A DNA stretch of 33,383 bases from Bacillota bacterium (GCA_012521335.1 JAAYMM010000040.1:1-33383); one strand, 5' to 3'; shown: positions 1-8,756, counted from the stretch's first letter. A program made the numbers and translations. Notes: generated from the sequence alone by a model not told the origin.

Positions 1-1
1 C

Positions 2-919
2 ATGCTAGATCAGCCTCGGGTGCTTACAACTATGGTGCAGGACCATGAGGAAGGCCTGATGGTCCGCGATATTGTCTGCGGCCGTTTGGGGCTAACCCGC
101 GGCCTGCTGCGGCGTATGAAACAAGGGGGCGGCGTTTTCCTCAATGGCCAACGGGACTATCTAACTAGAAGGGTGCGCGCTGGCGATCAGATCCAGATCG
201 TCTTTTTTGATGAAAAGACGGAGCTGGAGCCGCAAGAACTGCCGCTGGACATCGTGTTTGAAGATGAGTATCTGCTGGTTGTGAACAAGGCCGCGGGCAT
301 GGCCGTGCATCCTACGGGGACGTACCAGCAGGGAACCCTGGCCAACGCCATCGCCCACTACTGGCAGGTGATTGGGCTGGAAACGAAGGTGCGCCTGGTC
401 CATCGCTTGGACAAGGACACTTCTGGGCTGCTTTTGGTGGCCAAAGAACCGTATACGCTCCACCAGCTCCTCAAGCAGCTGGGCCGCCGGGAGTTGGTCC
501 GGGAGTATCTGGCTGTCGTGCACGGGCGGTTGGAAGAGCTGCAGGGAGTGATCGCGGTGCCCATTGCCAGGGCCGCCGATCACGGGGTCAAGCGCACAGC
601 CGATCCGGCGGGCAAGGAGGCCAAGACTGTGTACCGTGTCCTCAAGCGGACGCAGGGAGCGAGCTTGGTGCGGGCCCGGTTGGAGAGCGGCCGCACCCAT
701 CAGATCAGGGTGCATTTCGCCCATCTAGGCCATCCGGTTGTGGGCGATCCCCTCTACAGCCAGGCAGTACCCGAACTGGCCGGCCAGGCGCTGCACTCGT
801 GGCGGCTGGAGTTTGTCCATCCTCGCACAGGACGGCAACACGTGATCACCTGCCCTCTGCCGCAGGAGATGCTGTCCGTCTGGAAAAGGTTTCGGGAAGG
901 AGAAGAGGCATGCAGGTGA
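2..919 (+). CDS. RluA/RluD-family 23S rRNA pseudouridine synthase
   Basis: This protein isomerises specific uridines in RNA to pseudouridine, most likely in 23S rRNA. The N-terminal ~75 residues look like an S4 RNA-binding domain (LTRGLLRRMKQGGGVFLNG). The catalytic domain follows, with the family motif HRLDKDTSGLLL; the catalytic aspartate is D137. RTHQIRVHFAHLGHPVVGDPLY is the conserved C-terminal family motif, seen here as RTHQIRVH and GHPVVGDPLY. At 305 aa it has the usual RluD length, so the ATG at base 2 is plausible, but the ribosome site lies outside the window and a start further upstream cannot be excluded. The stop overlaps the start of the next gene by 10 bases, so the two are probably co-translated. 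The exact RNA target cannot be read from sequence. Confidence 0.93.
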   Translation: MLDQPRVLTTMVQDHEEGLMVRDIVCGRLGLTRGLLRRMKQGGGVFLNGQRDYLTRRVRAGDQIQIVFFDEKTELEPQELPLDIVFEDEYLLVVNKAAGMAVHPTGTYQQGTLANAIAHYWQVIGLETKVRLVHRLDKDTSGLLLVAKEPYTLHQLLKQLGRRELVREYLAVVHGRLEELQGVIAVPIARAADHGVKRTADPAGKEAKTVYRVLKRTQGASLVRARLESGRTHQIRVHFAHLGHPVVGDPLYSQAVPELAGQALHSWRLEFVHPRTGRQHVITCPLPQEMLSVWKRFREGEEACR

Positions 920-1335
920 CGGGGAAGATGGTTCGAAAGGGGGCTAAAGCCGGGCTGGAAGCCACGTGGGAGCTGGCCAAAGTGGTGGTGCCCACGGCCG
1001 TGGTGGTGGCTGTCTTTCGCGCCAGCGGGATGCTGGACAGCATCACGGGGTTTTTCGCCCCGTACATGAGCTGGTTTGGCATGTCGGGCGAAGCGGCTCT
1101 GGTTCTGTTCAGCGGGTATCTGATCAACCTGTACGCCGCGGTAGGCAGTATCATGGCCTTGACCTTGAGTCTGAAGGATATTACCATCTGCGCGGTGATG
1201 CTCACTTTCTGCCATTCGCTGCTGGTAGAACTGCCCATCAGCAAGAAAGCAGGCAGCCCGCTCAGCTACATTTTCTTTGTTCGTCTCGGCTGTTCTCTGC
1301 TGGTAGGCTGGATCTTGGGGGTGGTGCTGCCGTGA
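910..1335 (+). CDS. Nucleoside-recognition (Gate) domain membrane protein, first of a pair
   Basis: An integral membrane protein of 141 aa with about four hydrophobic segments, resembling one half of the nucleoside-recognition/Gate domain proteins (SpmA/SpmB-like family). ATG 910 is chosen because GGAAGGAG lies about 8 bases upstream; it overlaps the rluA-type gene by 10 bases. Conserved-looking features are the glycine-rich SGYLINLYAAVGSIMAL segment and the CHSLLVELPI stretch in a membrane helix. The next gene starts inside its stop codon (GTGA) and encodes the matching second half, so the two probably form a heteromeric channel or transporter. Substrate unknown. The family name is historical and does not prove nucleoside transport. 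Confidence 0.75.
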   Translation: MQVTGKMVRKGAKAGLEATWELAKVVVPTAVVVAVFRASGMLDSITGFFAPYMSWFGMSGEAALVLFSGYLINLYAAVGSIMALTLSLKDITICAVMLTFCHSLLVELPISKKAGSPLSYIFFVRLGCSLLVGWILGVVLP

Positions 1336-1784
1336 ATGTGCTTTGGGAAGGGTTTCTGCGGGGAATCAGCGGCGTGTTGCAGATTGCGGCCATAGTAATC
1401 CCTTTAATGATCGTGCTGGAAATAGCTGAAGGAAACGGCTGGCTGAAAAAGGTCAACCGCTATGTGGCTAAGCCCTTTCGGGGCATTGGGGTAAGCGAGG
1501 AAGGGGTCTTTCCCCTGGTGGTGGCCATCGTCTTCGGCATAACTTACGGCTCCGGGCTGATCATCAACCACGTGCGCAGCGGTCAGGTCAGCGCGCACGA
1601 GGCTAAGATCATCGGCACTTTTATGGCCATTGCCCACGCCTTGGTTGAAGACACGATTCTGTTCATGGTGGTAGGTGCTCCGCTCTGGCTGCTGCTCCTG
1701 CCCAGGCTGGTCTTAGCTTTTCTGGCCTCGTACATCGTGCATAGGCGCGGCTCGGCAGCCCTAGGGCAAGGGAACGACTCCTAA
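1332..1784 (+). CDS. Nucleoside-recognition (Gate) domain membrane protein, second of a pair
   Basis: A 150-aa membrane protein translated from GTG 1332, whose codon overlaps the preceding stop in a GTGA arrangement, a sign of translational coupling. It has several transmembrane stretches and the typical Gate-domain pattern FGITYGSGLII near residues 68-78, followed by an AHALVEDT motif in which the H and E/D residues are usual for the family. It is the partner of the upstream gene. The last 24 bases overlap the 3' end of the convergent secreted-protein gene, and no terminator separates them. Function is inferred from family only: export or uptake of a small molecule is possible. Confidence 0.75.
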   Translation: MNVLWEGFLRGISGVLQIAAIVIPLMIVLEIAEGNGWLKKVNRYVAKPFRGIGVSEEGVFPLVVAIVFGITYGSGLIINHVRSGQVSAHEAKIIGTFMAIAHALVEDTILFMVVGAPLWLLLLPRLVLAFLASYIVHRRGSAALGQGNDS

Positions 1785-3080
1785 CCCTTTTAAGAGCCAG
1801 TGATACTGGCCCGGGGTCAGCTCGAACTGCAGGAGCAGCTGGTCGCCCTGGCCTGAAGACACGCGCACCGTGATGCTGAAGGGTTCCAGGGTGATCTGTT
1901 CTAGTGCCCAGGCCGTGCTGGTATCCATGGTGAGCAGGAAATCCACCACGTCACTGCGCTTCTGTCTGAGATCAGGGGCGAAGAGCGTCTCCAACCTAGT
2001 GAGGTCGCCAGTACGGAGTGCTGTCTGCAGATCTCCCAGGAAGCTGGCGCAGGAGGCCGCGATCTCCGGGGGAACCTCGGGAGCCGCGGGTGTGAGGCGG
2101 AAGTAAGTCAGCTGCAGAGCCCCGCCGCCATCCTCCCAGATCATGGCCGCGGTGTAGCGCCCCCCGCGTTCGGTGGAGAGCAGAACGTGATAGGTACCGC
2201 CTGGGCTGGAGGGCACCTCTACAATCTGACTGGACACAGTGCCGTAATAGCTGGGGAGGCTGGCCAGATACTGAGCCAGCCCTTTTTCCTGCAGGGCCGG
2301 GCTCAGCAGCTCGCTCAACTCCTCCACGTCGCGCAGGTTGAGGGCGCGGGTGAACCTGTTGATCTGGATTTGGATGCGGGCGGAGGTTTCACTCTGCCTG
2401 CCACCTGGCAGCTCGTCCTCGTTCTCCCCTCGAGGCTCAACTGCGGGCTCATCGGGCAGGTCAACTCCTCCAACCTCGGCCAGTTCCACCGCGTCAACAA
2501 CGTCTTCCAAGACGTCCTCCACAACTTCCTCAGCAGTTTCTTCCGGTTGTTCCGCCAGGGGCGGAGCCGTGTTCACAAGAACAATAGCAGGGGGAAGAGC
2601 TGTCGGCGGGAGTTCAACCAGCTGGAAGGATCCCTGCACCCGTACCTGCTGCACCTCTTCGGAGATGACTTCCCAGTGTATAGGCAGCTGCAGCGTTACG
2701 GGCACTTCCTGAACCGGCACCGAAAACTCAGGGAGCCAAAGGGCATGCGGGTCCAACACCGCCTGCTCCAACCGCTGCTCCACCAGACCCTCGTAGGAGA
2801 AGGTGACCTGCTGCGGCCGAACTTCACGTACTGTGAAAACCACGGCAGTACTGTCGGGGTAGCGCTGCACGCTGTACTCTACCAGGTCATCGGCCCAGAA
2901 CTCGGTGAGGTGGGCAGCGGGGAAGATGAGGAAAGCGAGCGATGCCGCTTCAGGTTCCACAACGACCTCTCCAGAAACACGCAGAAAACCGGTTTCCGGC
3001 AGATAAAAGACCTCGACTGCGGCTTCCGCTGTTCCCCAGAGGAGCAAGAGTAAGAGTAAACCCAACAACCCTTTCTTCAT
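1761..3080 (-). CDS. Secreted protein with acidic linker and two NTF2-like-sized repeats, function unknown
   Basis: I do not recognise this 439-aa protein. ATG 3080 is chosen over an upstream ATG at 3128 because GGGAGG sits about 7 bases before it and it begins a clear signal peptide (MKKGLLGLLLLLLLWGTAEA). The mature part starts with a beta-rich region (~20-180) that loosely recalls the N-terminal beta domain of M1 peptidases (the stretch FSYEGLVEQ), without any zinc motif. A Glu/Asp-rich linker follows (~175-225), then two similar-sized alpha/beta units (~230-330 and ~335-439). Each begins with a helix of the type RFTRALNLRDVEELSELLSP or FLGDLQTALRTGDLTRLETLF, the usual opening of SnoaL/NTF2-like domains. 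It is probably exported and anchored or periplasm-like in location. It overlaps the convergent Gate gene by 24 bases at the 3' end. Confidence 0.7.
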   Translation of the reverse strand: MKKGLLGLLLLLLLWGTAEAAVEVFYLPETGFLRVSGEVVVEPEAASLAFLIFPAAHLTEFWADDLVEYSVQRYPDSTAVVFTVREVRPQQVTFSYEGLVEQRLEQAVLDPHALWLPEFSVPVQEVPVTLQLPIHWEVISEEVQQVRVQGSFQLVELPPTALPPAIVLVNTAPPLAEQPEETAEEVVEDVLEDVVDAVELAEVGGVDLPDEPAVEPRGENEDELPGGRQSETSARIQIQINRFTRALNLRDVEELSELLSPALQEKGLAQYLASLPSYYGTVSSQIVEVPSSPGGTYHVLLSTERGGRYTAAMIWEDGGGALQLTYFRLTPAAPEVPPEIAASCASFLGDLQTALRTGDLTRLETLFAPDLRQKRSDVVDFLLTMDTSTAWALEQITLEPFSITVRVSSGQGDQLLLQFELTPGQYHWLLKGLGVVPLP

Positions 3081-3127
3081 CCTACCGCCTCCCAACTGGC
3101 TTACCTTGTAGTGTTTAATCTTTGGCA

Positions 3128-3156
3128 TTGAAATCCCTGCCTAGAGTTGGTATAAT
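3128..3156 (+). promoter_or_regulatory. Sigma-A promoter of the aminotransferase-reductase gene
   Basis: TTGAAA at 3128-3133 and TATAAT at 3151-3156 are separated by 17 bases, close to the ideal housekeeping promoter. Transcription would start near 3163, giving a leader of about 40 bases with GGGAGG at 3190-3195 before ATG 3203. Confidence 0.85.
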
Positions 3157-3202
3157 TAACACTGTGCACAAAGTGTGCTCAATACTCTAGGGAGGTTCTA
3201 GG

Positions 3203-5818
3203 ATGCATCCATACATAGAATTTGTCAATCCGCATCTGGGAAAACTGCTCACCGATATCGGTCTGGATAAGCGTTTTCAGCGGGGACAAGGCGCTTACCT
3301 CTATGACCATACTGGGGAGAAGTACCTGGACTGCATTGCTGCTTACGGAGCTCTACCTTTCGGCTACAATCCTCCCGAAATCTGGCAGGCCCTGCACGAC
3401 CTGGAGGCCCGGCAGGAGCCGAGTTTCATCCAGCCTTCGCTGCTGGAAGCTGCTGGGCAGTTGGCAGCCCGCCTGATTCAAGTAGCGCCGGCGGGGATGC
3501 AGTACGTAACCTTTGCTAACAGCGGAGCCGAAGCTGTTGAGGCCTCCTTCAAGCTGGCCCGGGCCAGAACTGGCAGGCCTGTGATTCTTTCCACCAAAAA
3601 CAGCTTTCACGGCAAGACCCTGGGTGCCCTCTCGGCCACCGGGAATGAAGGGTATCAGAAGGCCTTCGGCGCACCTGTGCCCGGCTTCCGCCATATACCC
3701 TACGGTGATATCGCCGCCCTAGAGAAGTACCTGGAAGACCATGCCCATGACACCGCAGCCTTCATTGTGGAGCCCATTCAAGGCGAAGGCGGCATAGTGG
3801 AGCCTCCAGCGGGTTATCTGCAGCAGGTCCAGGAGCTGTGCGCCGAGTTCGGAGTGCTCACCATCTTTGACGAGATCCAATCTGGCTTAGGACGCACCGG
3901 TGCTCTCTTTGCCTGCGCCGAAGAAGGCGTAACTCCCGACATTATGGTGTTGGCTAAAGCTCTGGGGGGCGGTTTGATCCCCATCGGCGCGGTGCTGTGC
4001 ACTGCCGACGCATACACCGAGGAGTTCGGCCTCAAACACTCCTCCACGTTCGCTGGGAATTCCCTCGGGGCCAGAGCTGGCCTCGCTGTACTGGACCTGT
4101 TGACCAGAGACAATGGCGCACTCCTGCACTCTGTGCGCGTCAAGGGAGCTAAGTTGAAAGCCGGTCTGGAGGAAGTGGCCCGGAAATACCCGCAGGTGGT
4201 GAAGGCCATCCGCGGGCGCGGGTTCATGCTGGGCATCGAGTTTGTGAACTCCAAAGACCCCTACCCCCACAGCTTGCTTGGGGTCATGGCTGAACAGGAG
4301 ATGCTCACTCCCATGGTCGCCTCCTATCTCTTGAACGTGGAAAAGGTGCGGGTGGCGCCCACCTTGAACGGAGCTAGCGTCATCCGTATTGAGCCGCCCT
4401 TGATTATCGGGGAAGCCGAGATTGAACGGGTAGTGGAGGCGGTGGAACGGGCAGTGCACCTCTTGGCCTGCCGCAATACGGCCGCCTTCTTGGGGCATCT
4501 GGTTGGCTACAGCCGTCCCGATCTGGCCAGCTCTGCTCCAGAGCCGGCGGAGGCACACCGCGTGGAGCCCCAGCCAGAAGATGGCCGTTTCGCTTTCCTG
4601 GTCCACCCTGTTGATCTGGGCAATTATACCGACTTCGATGCCAGCCTGGCGGCCTTGACCGATGATCAGCTGGAAGATTTAAGCTCGCGCTGGAATGATC
4701 TTGTGGAACCCTTCGTGGTCAGCAGCACTCGCATCGTGGATGCCCTTGGCCGCAGTGCCTATGGTGATTTTATCTGCGTGCCCAAAACAGCTGCCCAGCT
4801 TCTGGCCATGGATAAACGGGAAGCCATCGAGCAGATCATGGCCGCCGTTGACCTGGCCGCCCGGCGAGGAGCGGAGATCGTGGGGCTGGGCGCCTACACT
4901 TCGGTAGTCACCATGGGAGGCAGGCAGCTGCTGCCGTACACCCCGGTGGCTCTGACTACAGGCAACAGCTACACAGTTGTTTCGGGCGTAGAGGCTGCGG
5001 TCACCGCCGCTGAGGAAGTGGGCATGACGCTCAGCTGTGTAACGGGGGCGGTGGTGGGAGCCGGTGGAGCTATTGGCAAGGCCCTCTCACTCCTCCTGGC
5101 CGAGCAGGTGCAGCGTCTGATACTGGTGGGCAATCCCGCCCGCCCGGACAAAAGTGAATACCGCATGCTCAAAGTGGCCGTGGAGATCATCAAGCACCTG
5201 CGCGACCTGCACCAAGCCGGGCGCCGTTTTGCCCCGGGCAGCCTGGGCCACTTCGCTGCTCAGCTCAGCGACGTGCCATCTGACGACGCATCTTTGGGCG
5301 TGTGGGTTGAGTATGTGCGCAGCGTGCTCGCTTCCGATGCACCGTTAACCATCACCGTGGACAGCCGGGCATACCTGCCCCATGCCGATCTGATCATGGT
5401 CGCGACCAGCAGTTTGGATACCCTGATCACCCCGGAGGTGCTCAAACAGGGGGCGGTGGTGTGCGATATGTCCAGACCGGGGAATGTGAGTGAACGGGTG
5501 CTGCAGGAGCGTCCCGATGTACTGGTGATTGACGGCGGGGTGATCGCTCTGCCTAACAGCCCCGATTTGGGCTGGAACTTCGGCTTTGAAAAGGGCACAG
5601 CCTTCGCCTGCATGTCTGAGACCATGATGCTGGCGTTGGAAAGACGCTATGAGCACACCAGCATTGGAGCGGACCTAAGCCTGGAGCACCTGGAACTGAT
5701 GCGCAGTTTGGCGGCCAAACTAGGTTTTTCTCTGGCCGGATTCCGGGCTTTCGATCGGCCGTTGGATCCGCAAGTTTGGGAACGCGTGCGCTCCTTGCGG
5801 AAGGAAGCGACAGCCTGA
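3203..5818 (+). CDS. Bifunctional class III aminotransferase / acyl-thioester (AAR-like) reductase fusion
   Basis: An 871-aa two-domain enzyme. Residues 1 to ~425 are a fold-type I class III aminotransferase: the PLP phosphate loop (NSGAEAVEAS), SFHGKTLGALSATGN, EPIQGEGGI, FDEIQSGLGRTG and the Schiff-base lysine K252 in LAKALGGG. After a ~35-residue linker, residues ~465-871 resemble cyanobacterial long-chain acyl-ACP reductase. They carry GLGAYTSVV, TTGNSYT, the dinucleotide loop VVGAGGAIGKAL and FACMSETMMLALE, whose C803 matches the catalytic cysteine of that family. The inferred chemistry is acyl-ACP or acyl-CoA to aldehyde by the C-terminal half, then transamination to an amine by the N-terminal half. 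An amino-acid-derived substrate is also possible. It has its own sigma-A promoter and terminator and so is a single-gene unit. Start ATG 3203 has GGGAGG 7 bases upstream. Confidence 0.85.
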   Translation: MHPYIEFVNPHLGKLLTDIGLDKRFQRGQGAYLYDHTGEKYLDCIAAYGALPFGYNPPEIWQALHDLEARQEPSFIQPSLLEAAGQLAARLIQVAPAGMQYVTFANSGAEAVEASFKLARARTGRPVILSTKNSFHGKTLGALSATGNEGYQKAFGAPVPGFRHIPYGDIAALEKYLEDHAHDTAAFIVEPIQGEGGIVEPPAGYLQQVQELCAEFGVLTIFDEIQSGLGRTGALFACAEEGVTPDIMVLAKALGGGLIPIGAVLCTADAYTEEFGLKHSSTFAGNSLGARAGLAVLDLLTRDNGALLHSVRVKGAKLKAGLEEVARKYPQVVKAIRGRGFMLGIEFVNSKDPYPHSLLGVMAEQEMLTPMVASYLLNVEKVRVAPTLNGASVIRIEPPLIIGEAEIERVVEAVERAVHLLACRNTAAFLGHLVGYSRPDLASSAPEPAEAHRVEPQPEDGRFAFLVHPVDLGNYTDFDASLAALTDDQLEDLSSRWNDLVEPFVVSSTRIVDALGRSAYGDFICVPKTAAQLLAMDKREAIEQIMAAVDLAARRGAEIVGLGAYTSVVTMGGRQLLPYTPVALTTGNSYTVVSGVEAAVTAAEEVGMTLSCVTGAVVGAGGAIGKALSLLLAEQVQRLILVGNPARPDKSEYRMLKVAVEIIKHLRDLHQAGRRFAPGSLGHFAAQLSDVPSDDASLGVWVEYVRSVLASDAPLTITVDSRAYLPHADLIMVATSSLDTLITPEVLKQGAVVCDMSRPGNVSERVLQERPDVLVIDGGVIALPNSPDLGWNFGFEKGTAFACMSETMMLALERRYEHTSIGADLSLEHLELMRSLAAKLGFSLAGFRAFDRPLDPQVWERVRSLRKEATA

Positions 5819-5837
5819 GGGGAATGGAGTATAATAG

Positions 5838-5862
5838 AAGCCGGGAGCCAGCCCGGCTTTTT
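5838..5862 (+). terminator. Intrinsic terminator after the fusion enzyme
   Basis: AAGCCGGG (5838-5845) pairs with CCCGGCTT (5852-5859) around a 6-base loop, followed by a short T-run (5858-5862). It separates the fusion gene from the DegT-type aminotransferase. Confidence 0.75.
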
Positions 5863-5929
5863 GCCGTGAACAGGAATTCAACTAGGCCTCGAGAAGAACT
5901 ACAAGATAGTATGGATGGGAGTGATCAGC

Positions 5930-7189
5930 GTGGAGAAGCTGGCGATCCACGGGGGTACGCCTGTGCGGACCAAACCGTGGGTGTCCAAATATATGGGGAG
6001 CGAAGAGTTGGGCGCCGAAGAAAAGGCGCGGGTGCTTAACGTTCTGGAGAAAAAGCGCATTTTCCGCTACCTGCCAGACGGGCTGGAAACATCTGAAGCC
6101 AGTGCTCTGGAAGAGGAGTATAAAAGCTTTTTGGGTACCAAATATGCCTTGGCCGTCAACTCGGGTACTTCTGCCTTAATCTGCGCCTTGGTGGCCGCTG
6201 GGGTAGGTCCGGGTCACGAGGTGATCATCCCAGCTTACACTTGGGTGGCCACGGCGGCGGCGGTAGCCATCGTGGGCGCAGTACCCGTCCTAGCGGAGGT
6301 CGACTCCAGTTTGACCTTGGATCCTCAGGATTTCGCTGCCAAAATCACGCCCCGTACCAAAGCCGTGATTGCTGTGCACATGCGGGGGATCTCGGCAGCC
6401 ATGGATGAAATTCTGGCCGCGGCCCGTCAACACAACATCATGGTAATCGAGGATGTGGCCCAGGCCAACGGAGGAACGTACCAGGGGCGCCTGCTTGGAT
6501 CCCTTGGGCATGTGGGCTGCTTCAGCCTGCAGCAGTCCAAAGTGATTGCCGCGGGGGAAGGAGGAATGCTGGTTACCGATTCCGAAGAGTTGTGGCAGCG
6601 GGCGGTATTATATCACGATGGGGCAGGCTATCAGTTCCGTTTTGTTGAGCGGAAAATTCCTGCCTTTCCCGGCCAGAACTACCGCTTAACGGAACTACAG
6701 GCTGCACTGTCCCTGGGTCAGCTGGAAAAAATGCCGGCTATTCTGCGCGTGACACGCGCCAATAAGCGCAAGCTGGTGGAGCGCCTGCGCCGGCAGCCGA
6801 AGATCGAGCTTTCCCCTGTCTTTGGGAGTGAGCGGGATTTAGGCGTCAGTTTGATCTTCTACGTGGAGAACGAAGCCAAGGCGCGCCAGACGGCCCAGGC
6901 GCTCACCGCGGAGGGGATACCTGCCTTCCAAGTTTACGACAATCAGGCCAACGACCAGCATATTTACATCAACTGGGAGTTCCTCCTGAACAAGCGCGAC
7001 CCCTGGGGCGGGCACTTCCCCTGGAGTCTGGCGGAAGGGAGCACTGTGGAGTATTCAGCGGACACCTGTCCGCAGACCCTGGAGCTTCTGGGCCGGGCGG
7101 TGCAGGTTCATCTCAATCATCTTGTGACCGACGAAGACCTGCAGGATATCGAGGCGGCTGTGAACAAGGTTGCCTACCACCTGCTGTAG
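5930..7189 (+). CDS. DegT/DnrJ/EryC1/StrS-family PLP-dependent aminotransferase
   Basis: A 419-aa fold-type I PLP enzyme of the sugar-aminotransferase/dehydratase superfamily. GTG 5930 is preferred over ATG 5915 because GGGAGTGA at 5917-5924 is placed correctly for it, and the resulting N terminus, EKLAIHGGTPVRT, is the usual family start. Motifs seen: NSGTSALICAL (PLP phosphate contact), PAYTWVATAAAV, IEDVAQANGG (the aspartate pairs with the pyridine nitrogen) and SLQQSKVIAAGEGGM with the Schiff-base lysine. The substrate is not clear. Members make amino-sugars or act in AHBA-like pathways, but no nucleotide-sugar genes lie nearby. dapF follows after 16 bases, so the two are probably in one operon. 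Confidence 0.85.
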   Translation: MEKLAIHGGTPVRTKPWVSKYMGSEELGAEEKARVLNVLEKKRIFRYLPDGLETSEASALEEEYKSFLGTKYALAVNSGTSALICALVAAGVGPGHEVIIPAYTWVATAAAVAIVGAVPVLAEVDSSLTLDPQDFAAKITPRTKAVIAVHMRGISAAMDEILAAARQHNIMVIEDVAQANGGTYQGRLLGSLGHVGCFSLQQSKVIAAGEGGMLVTDSEELWQRAVLYHDGAGYQFRFVERKIPAFPGQNYRLTELQAALSLGQLEKMPAILRVTRANKRKLVERLRRQPKIELSPVFGSERDLGVSLIFYVENEAKARQTAQALTAEGIPAFQVYDNQANDQHIYINWEFLLNKRDPWGGHFPWSLAEGSTVEYSADTCPQTLELLGRAVQVHLNHLVTDEDLQDIEAAVNKVAYHLL

Positions 7190-7205
7190 TGGGGAGGGAG
7201 CGTGG

Positions 7206-8021
7206 GTGGAACACGCGTTTACCAAGTATCACGGATTGGGTAACGACTTCATTTTTTTGGAGGACTTGGAAGGAAATCTGCTGCCCCAGGGCGAACAGCT
7301 TGCAAGATTGCTCTGTGACCGGCACTTTGGCATTGGGGCAGACGGCCTGGTTCTCATAATCCGCGGCGAGGACCGGTTTACCATGCGCATTTTCAATGCC
7401 GATGGTTCCGAGGCGGAAATGTGCGGCAATGCGGTGCGCTGTATGGCGGACTACCTGCTGCGCCAAGGCCTGGCAGAAGGCCCTGTGCTTCAGATCAGCA
7501 CTTTGGCTGGGGTGAAAGTAATTCAGGCTGCAGACGGCCTGTACAGGGTGGATATGGGCGAGCCCGACTTCTCTTCGCACGGAGGAGGGCCGCTGCGCCT
7601 GACCGCCTCTGGGCAGGAGTGGCTGTGCCACCCCGTATCCATGGGCAATCCCCACGCGGTAGTTTTTGTTGATGAAGTGGACGCGGTGAACCTGGCCATG
7701 TGGGGGCCCACCTTGGAGAACCATCCGGTATGGCCCCAGAAGGCAAACATTGAGTTTGTGCAGGTGCTGAGCAGGAACAGAATCAAGGTACGGGTCTGGG
7801 AGAGGGGAGCTGGCCCCACATTGGCCTGCGGTACAGGGGCGTGCGCAGCCGCGGTCACATCTACCCGCCTGGGTTTGACTGAGAGCCCGGTGCAGGTAGA
7901 GCTCCCAGGAGGGGGGCTCACCATCGAGTGGAAGATGGGCAGTCACGTCTTTATGTCCGGACCTGCCACGCGGGTTTTTTCCGGTACAGTAGATTTAGAA
8001 GCATTAAGAAGCGGGAGATGA
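7206..8021 (+). CDS. dapF: Diaminopimelate epimerase
   Basis: Converts LL- to meso-diaminopimelate for lysine and peptidoglycan synthesis in the cytoplasm. The two catalytic cysteines of this PLP-independent racemase are present: C73 in MCGNAVRC and C208 in ACGTGACAAAV. The N-terminal KYHGLGNDFIF is diagnostic. GTG 7206 is chosen because GGGGAGGG (7191-7198) lies 7 bases upstream. The 271-aa length is normal. The stop codon overlaps the start of the phosphodiesterase gene, which suggests coupling. Confidence 0.96.
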   Translation: MEHAFTKYHGLGNDFIFLEDLEGNLLPQGEQLARLLCDRHFGIGADGLVLIIRGEDRFTMRIFNADGSEAEMCGNAVRCMADYLLRQGLAEGPVLQISTLAGVKVIQAADGLYRVDMGEPDFSSHGGGPLRLTASGQEWLCHPVSMGNPHAVVFVDEVDAVNLAMWGPTLENHPVWPQKANIEFVQVLSRNRIKVRVWERGAGPTLACGTGACAAAVTSTRLGLTESPVQVELPGGGLTIEWKMGSHVFMSGPATRVFSGTVDLEALRSGR

Positions 8022-8737
8022 TGAGTGTGATCGTAATAGCACATCGGGGTTATTCGGCCAAGGCACCCGAGAATACTATGGCCGCCTTTGAACTGGCTCT
8101 AGAGGCCGGAGCGGATGGGATTGAACTGGATGTCCATCTTACCAAAGACGGCGAAGTTGTGGTCCTGCATGATGAGACCGTGAACCGTACCACCAGCGGT
8201 AAAGGCTCCGTTCGGGAGTATAACTTGGCGGAGTTGAAAGAATTGGATGCCGGTTCATGGTTTGCACCTGAGTATGCTGGAGAGAAGGTGCCCACCCTCC
8301 GGCAGGTGCTGGACCTCTTGAAGGGCAGAGATGTCCTGCTCAACATCGAGACCAAAACCGCCCTCGGCTTTGAACAGCTCAACGAACGGCTGGTACCGCT
8401 GTTGGACAAGTATGATCGCTGGGAGCGGACCATCATCTCATCGTTCAACCACTACTCGCTGGCCCACCTGATCAGCCTGAAGCGAGAGGCCCGTACAGCG
8501 ATCTTGTACATGTCCGCCTTGGTCAATCCTTGGGTCTATGCCAAAAGCATCGGGGCTACAGTGCTCCATCCCTATCATCACACTGTGGTTCCAGAGATCG
8601 TCACCGCTTCTCACCAGAACGGCATGATGGTTAATGTGTGGACAGTGGATCAAGAACCGGATATTGAGCGCATGAAGCAGTGCCGGGTGGATGGGATCAT
8701 CACCAACCAGGTTGAACGCGTGAAGAGCCTGCTCTGA
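8018..8737 (+). CDS. Glycerophosphodiester phosphodiesterase (GDPD family)
   Basis: A TIM-barrel enzyme that hydrolyses glycerophosphodiesters to sn-glycerol 3-phosphate and an alcohol. The N terminus has IAHRGYSAKAPENTMAAF with the catalytic histidine and arginine, then GADGIELDVHLTKDGEVVVLHD with the metal-binding Glu/Asp and second catalytic histidine, and later NIETK. It ends with VNVWTVDQEPDIERM and VDGIITNQ, typical of the family's C terminus. At 239 aa without a signal peptide it is a cytoplasmic UgpQ-like form. The start is ambiguous among ATG 8018, ATG 8021 and GTG 8027, all just behind GCGGGAG at 8011-8017; 8018 overlaps the dapF stop. It ends at a bidirectional terminator. Confidence 0.93.
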   Translation: MMSVIVIAHRGYSAKAPENTMAAFELALEAGADGIELDVHLTKDGEVVVLHDETVNRTTSGKGSVREYNLAELKELDAGSWFAPEYAGEKVPTLRQVLDLLKGRDVLLNIETKTALGFEQLNERLVPLLDKYDRWERTIISSFNHYSLAHLISLKREARTAILYMSALVNPWVYAKSIGATVLHPYHHTVVPEIVTASHQNGMMVNVWTVDQEPDIERMKQCRVDGIITNQVERVKSLL

Positions 8738-8756
8738 AAAGGGACTGGTCACCGCA

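Noticed and set aside
2187-3053. Plus-strand frame of 288 codons over the secreted-protein gene
   Set aside because: Antisense shadow; the minus strand has signal peptide, ribosome site and coherent domains.
5830-5835. TATAAT just before the DegT-type aminotransferase
   Set aside because: No -35 box at a usable distance, and a terminator hairpin begins 3 bases later. Probably chance.
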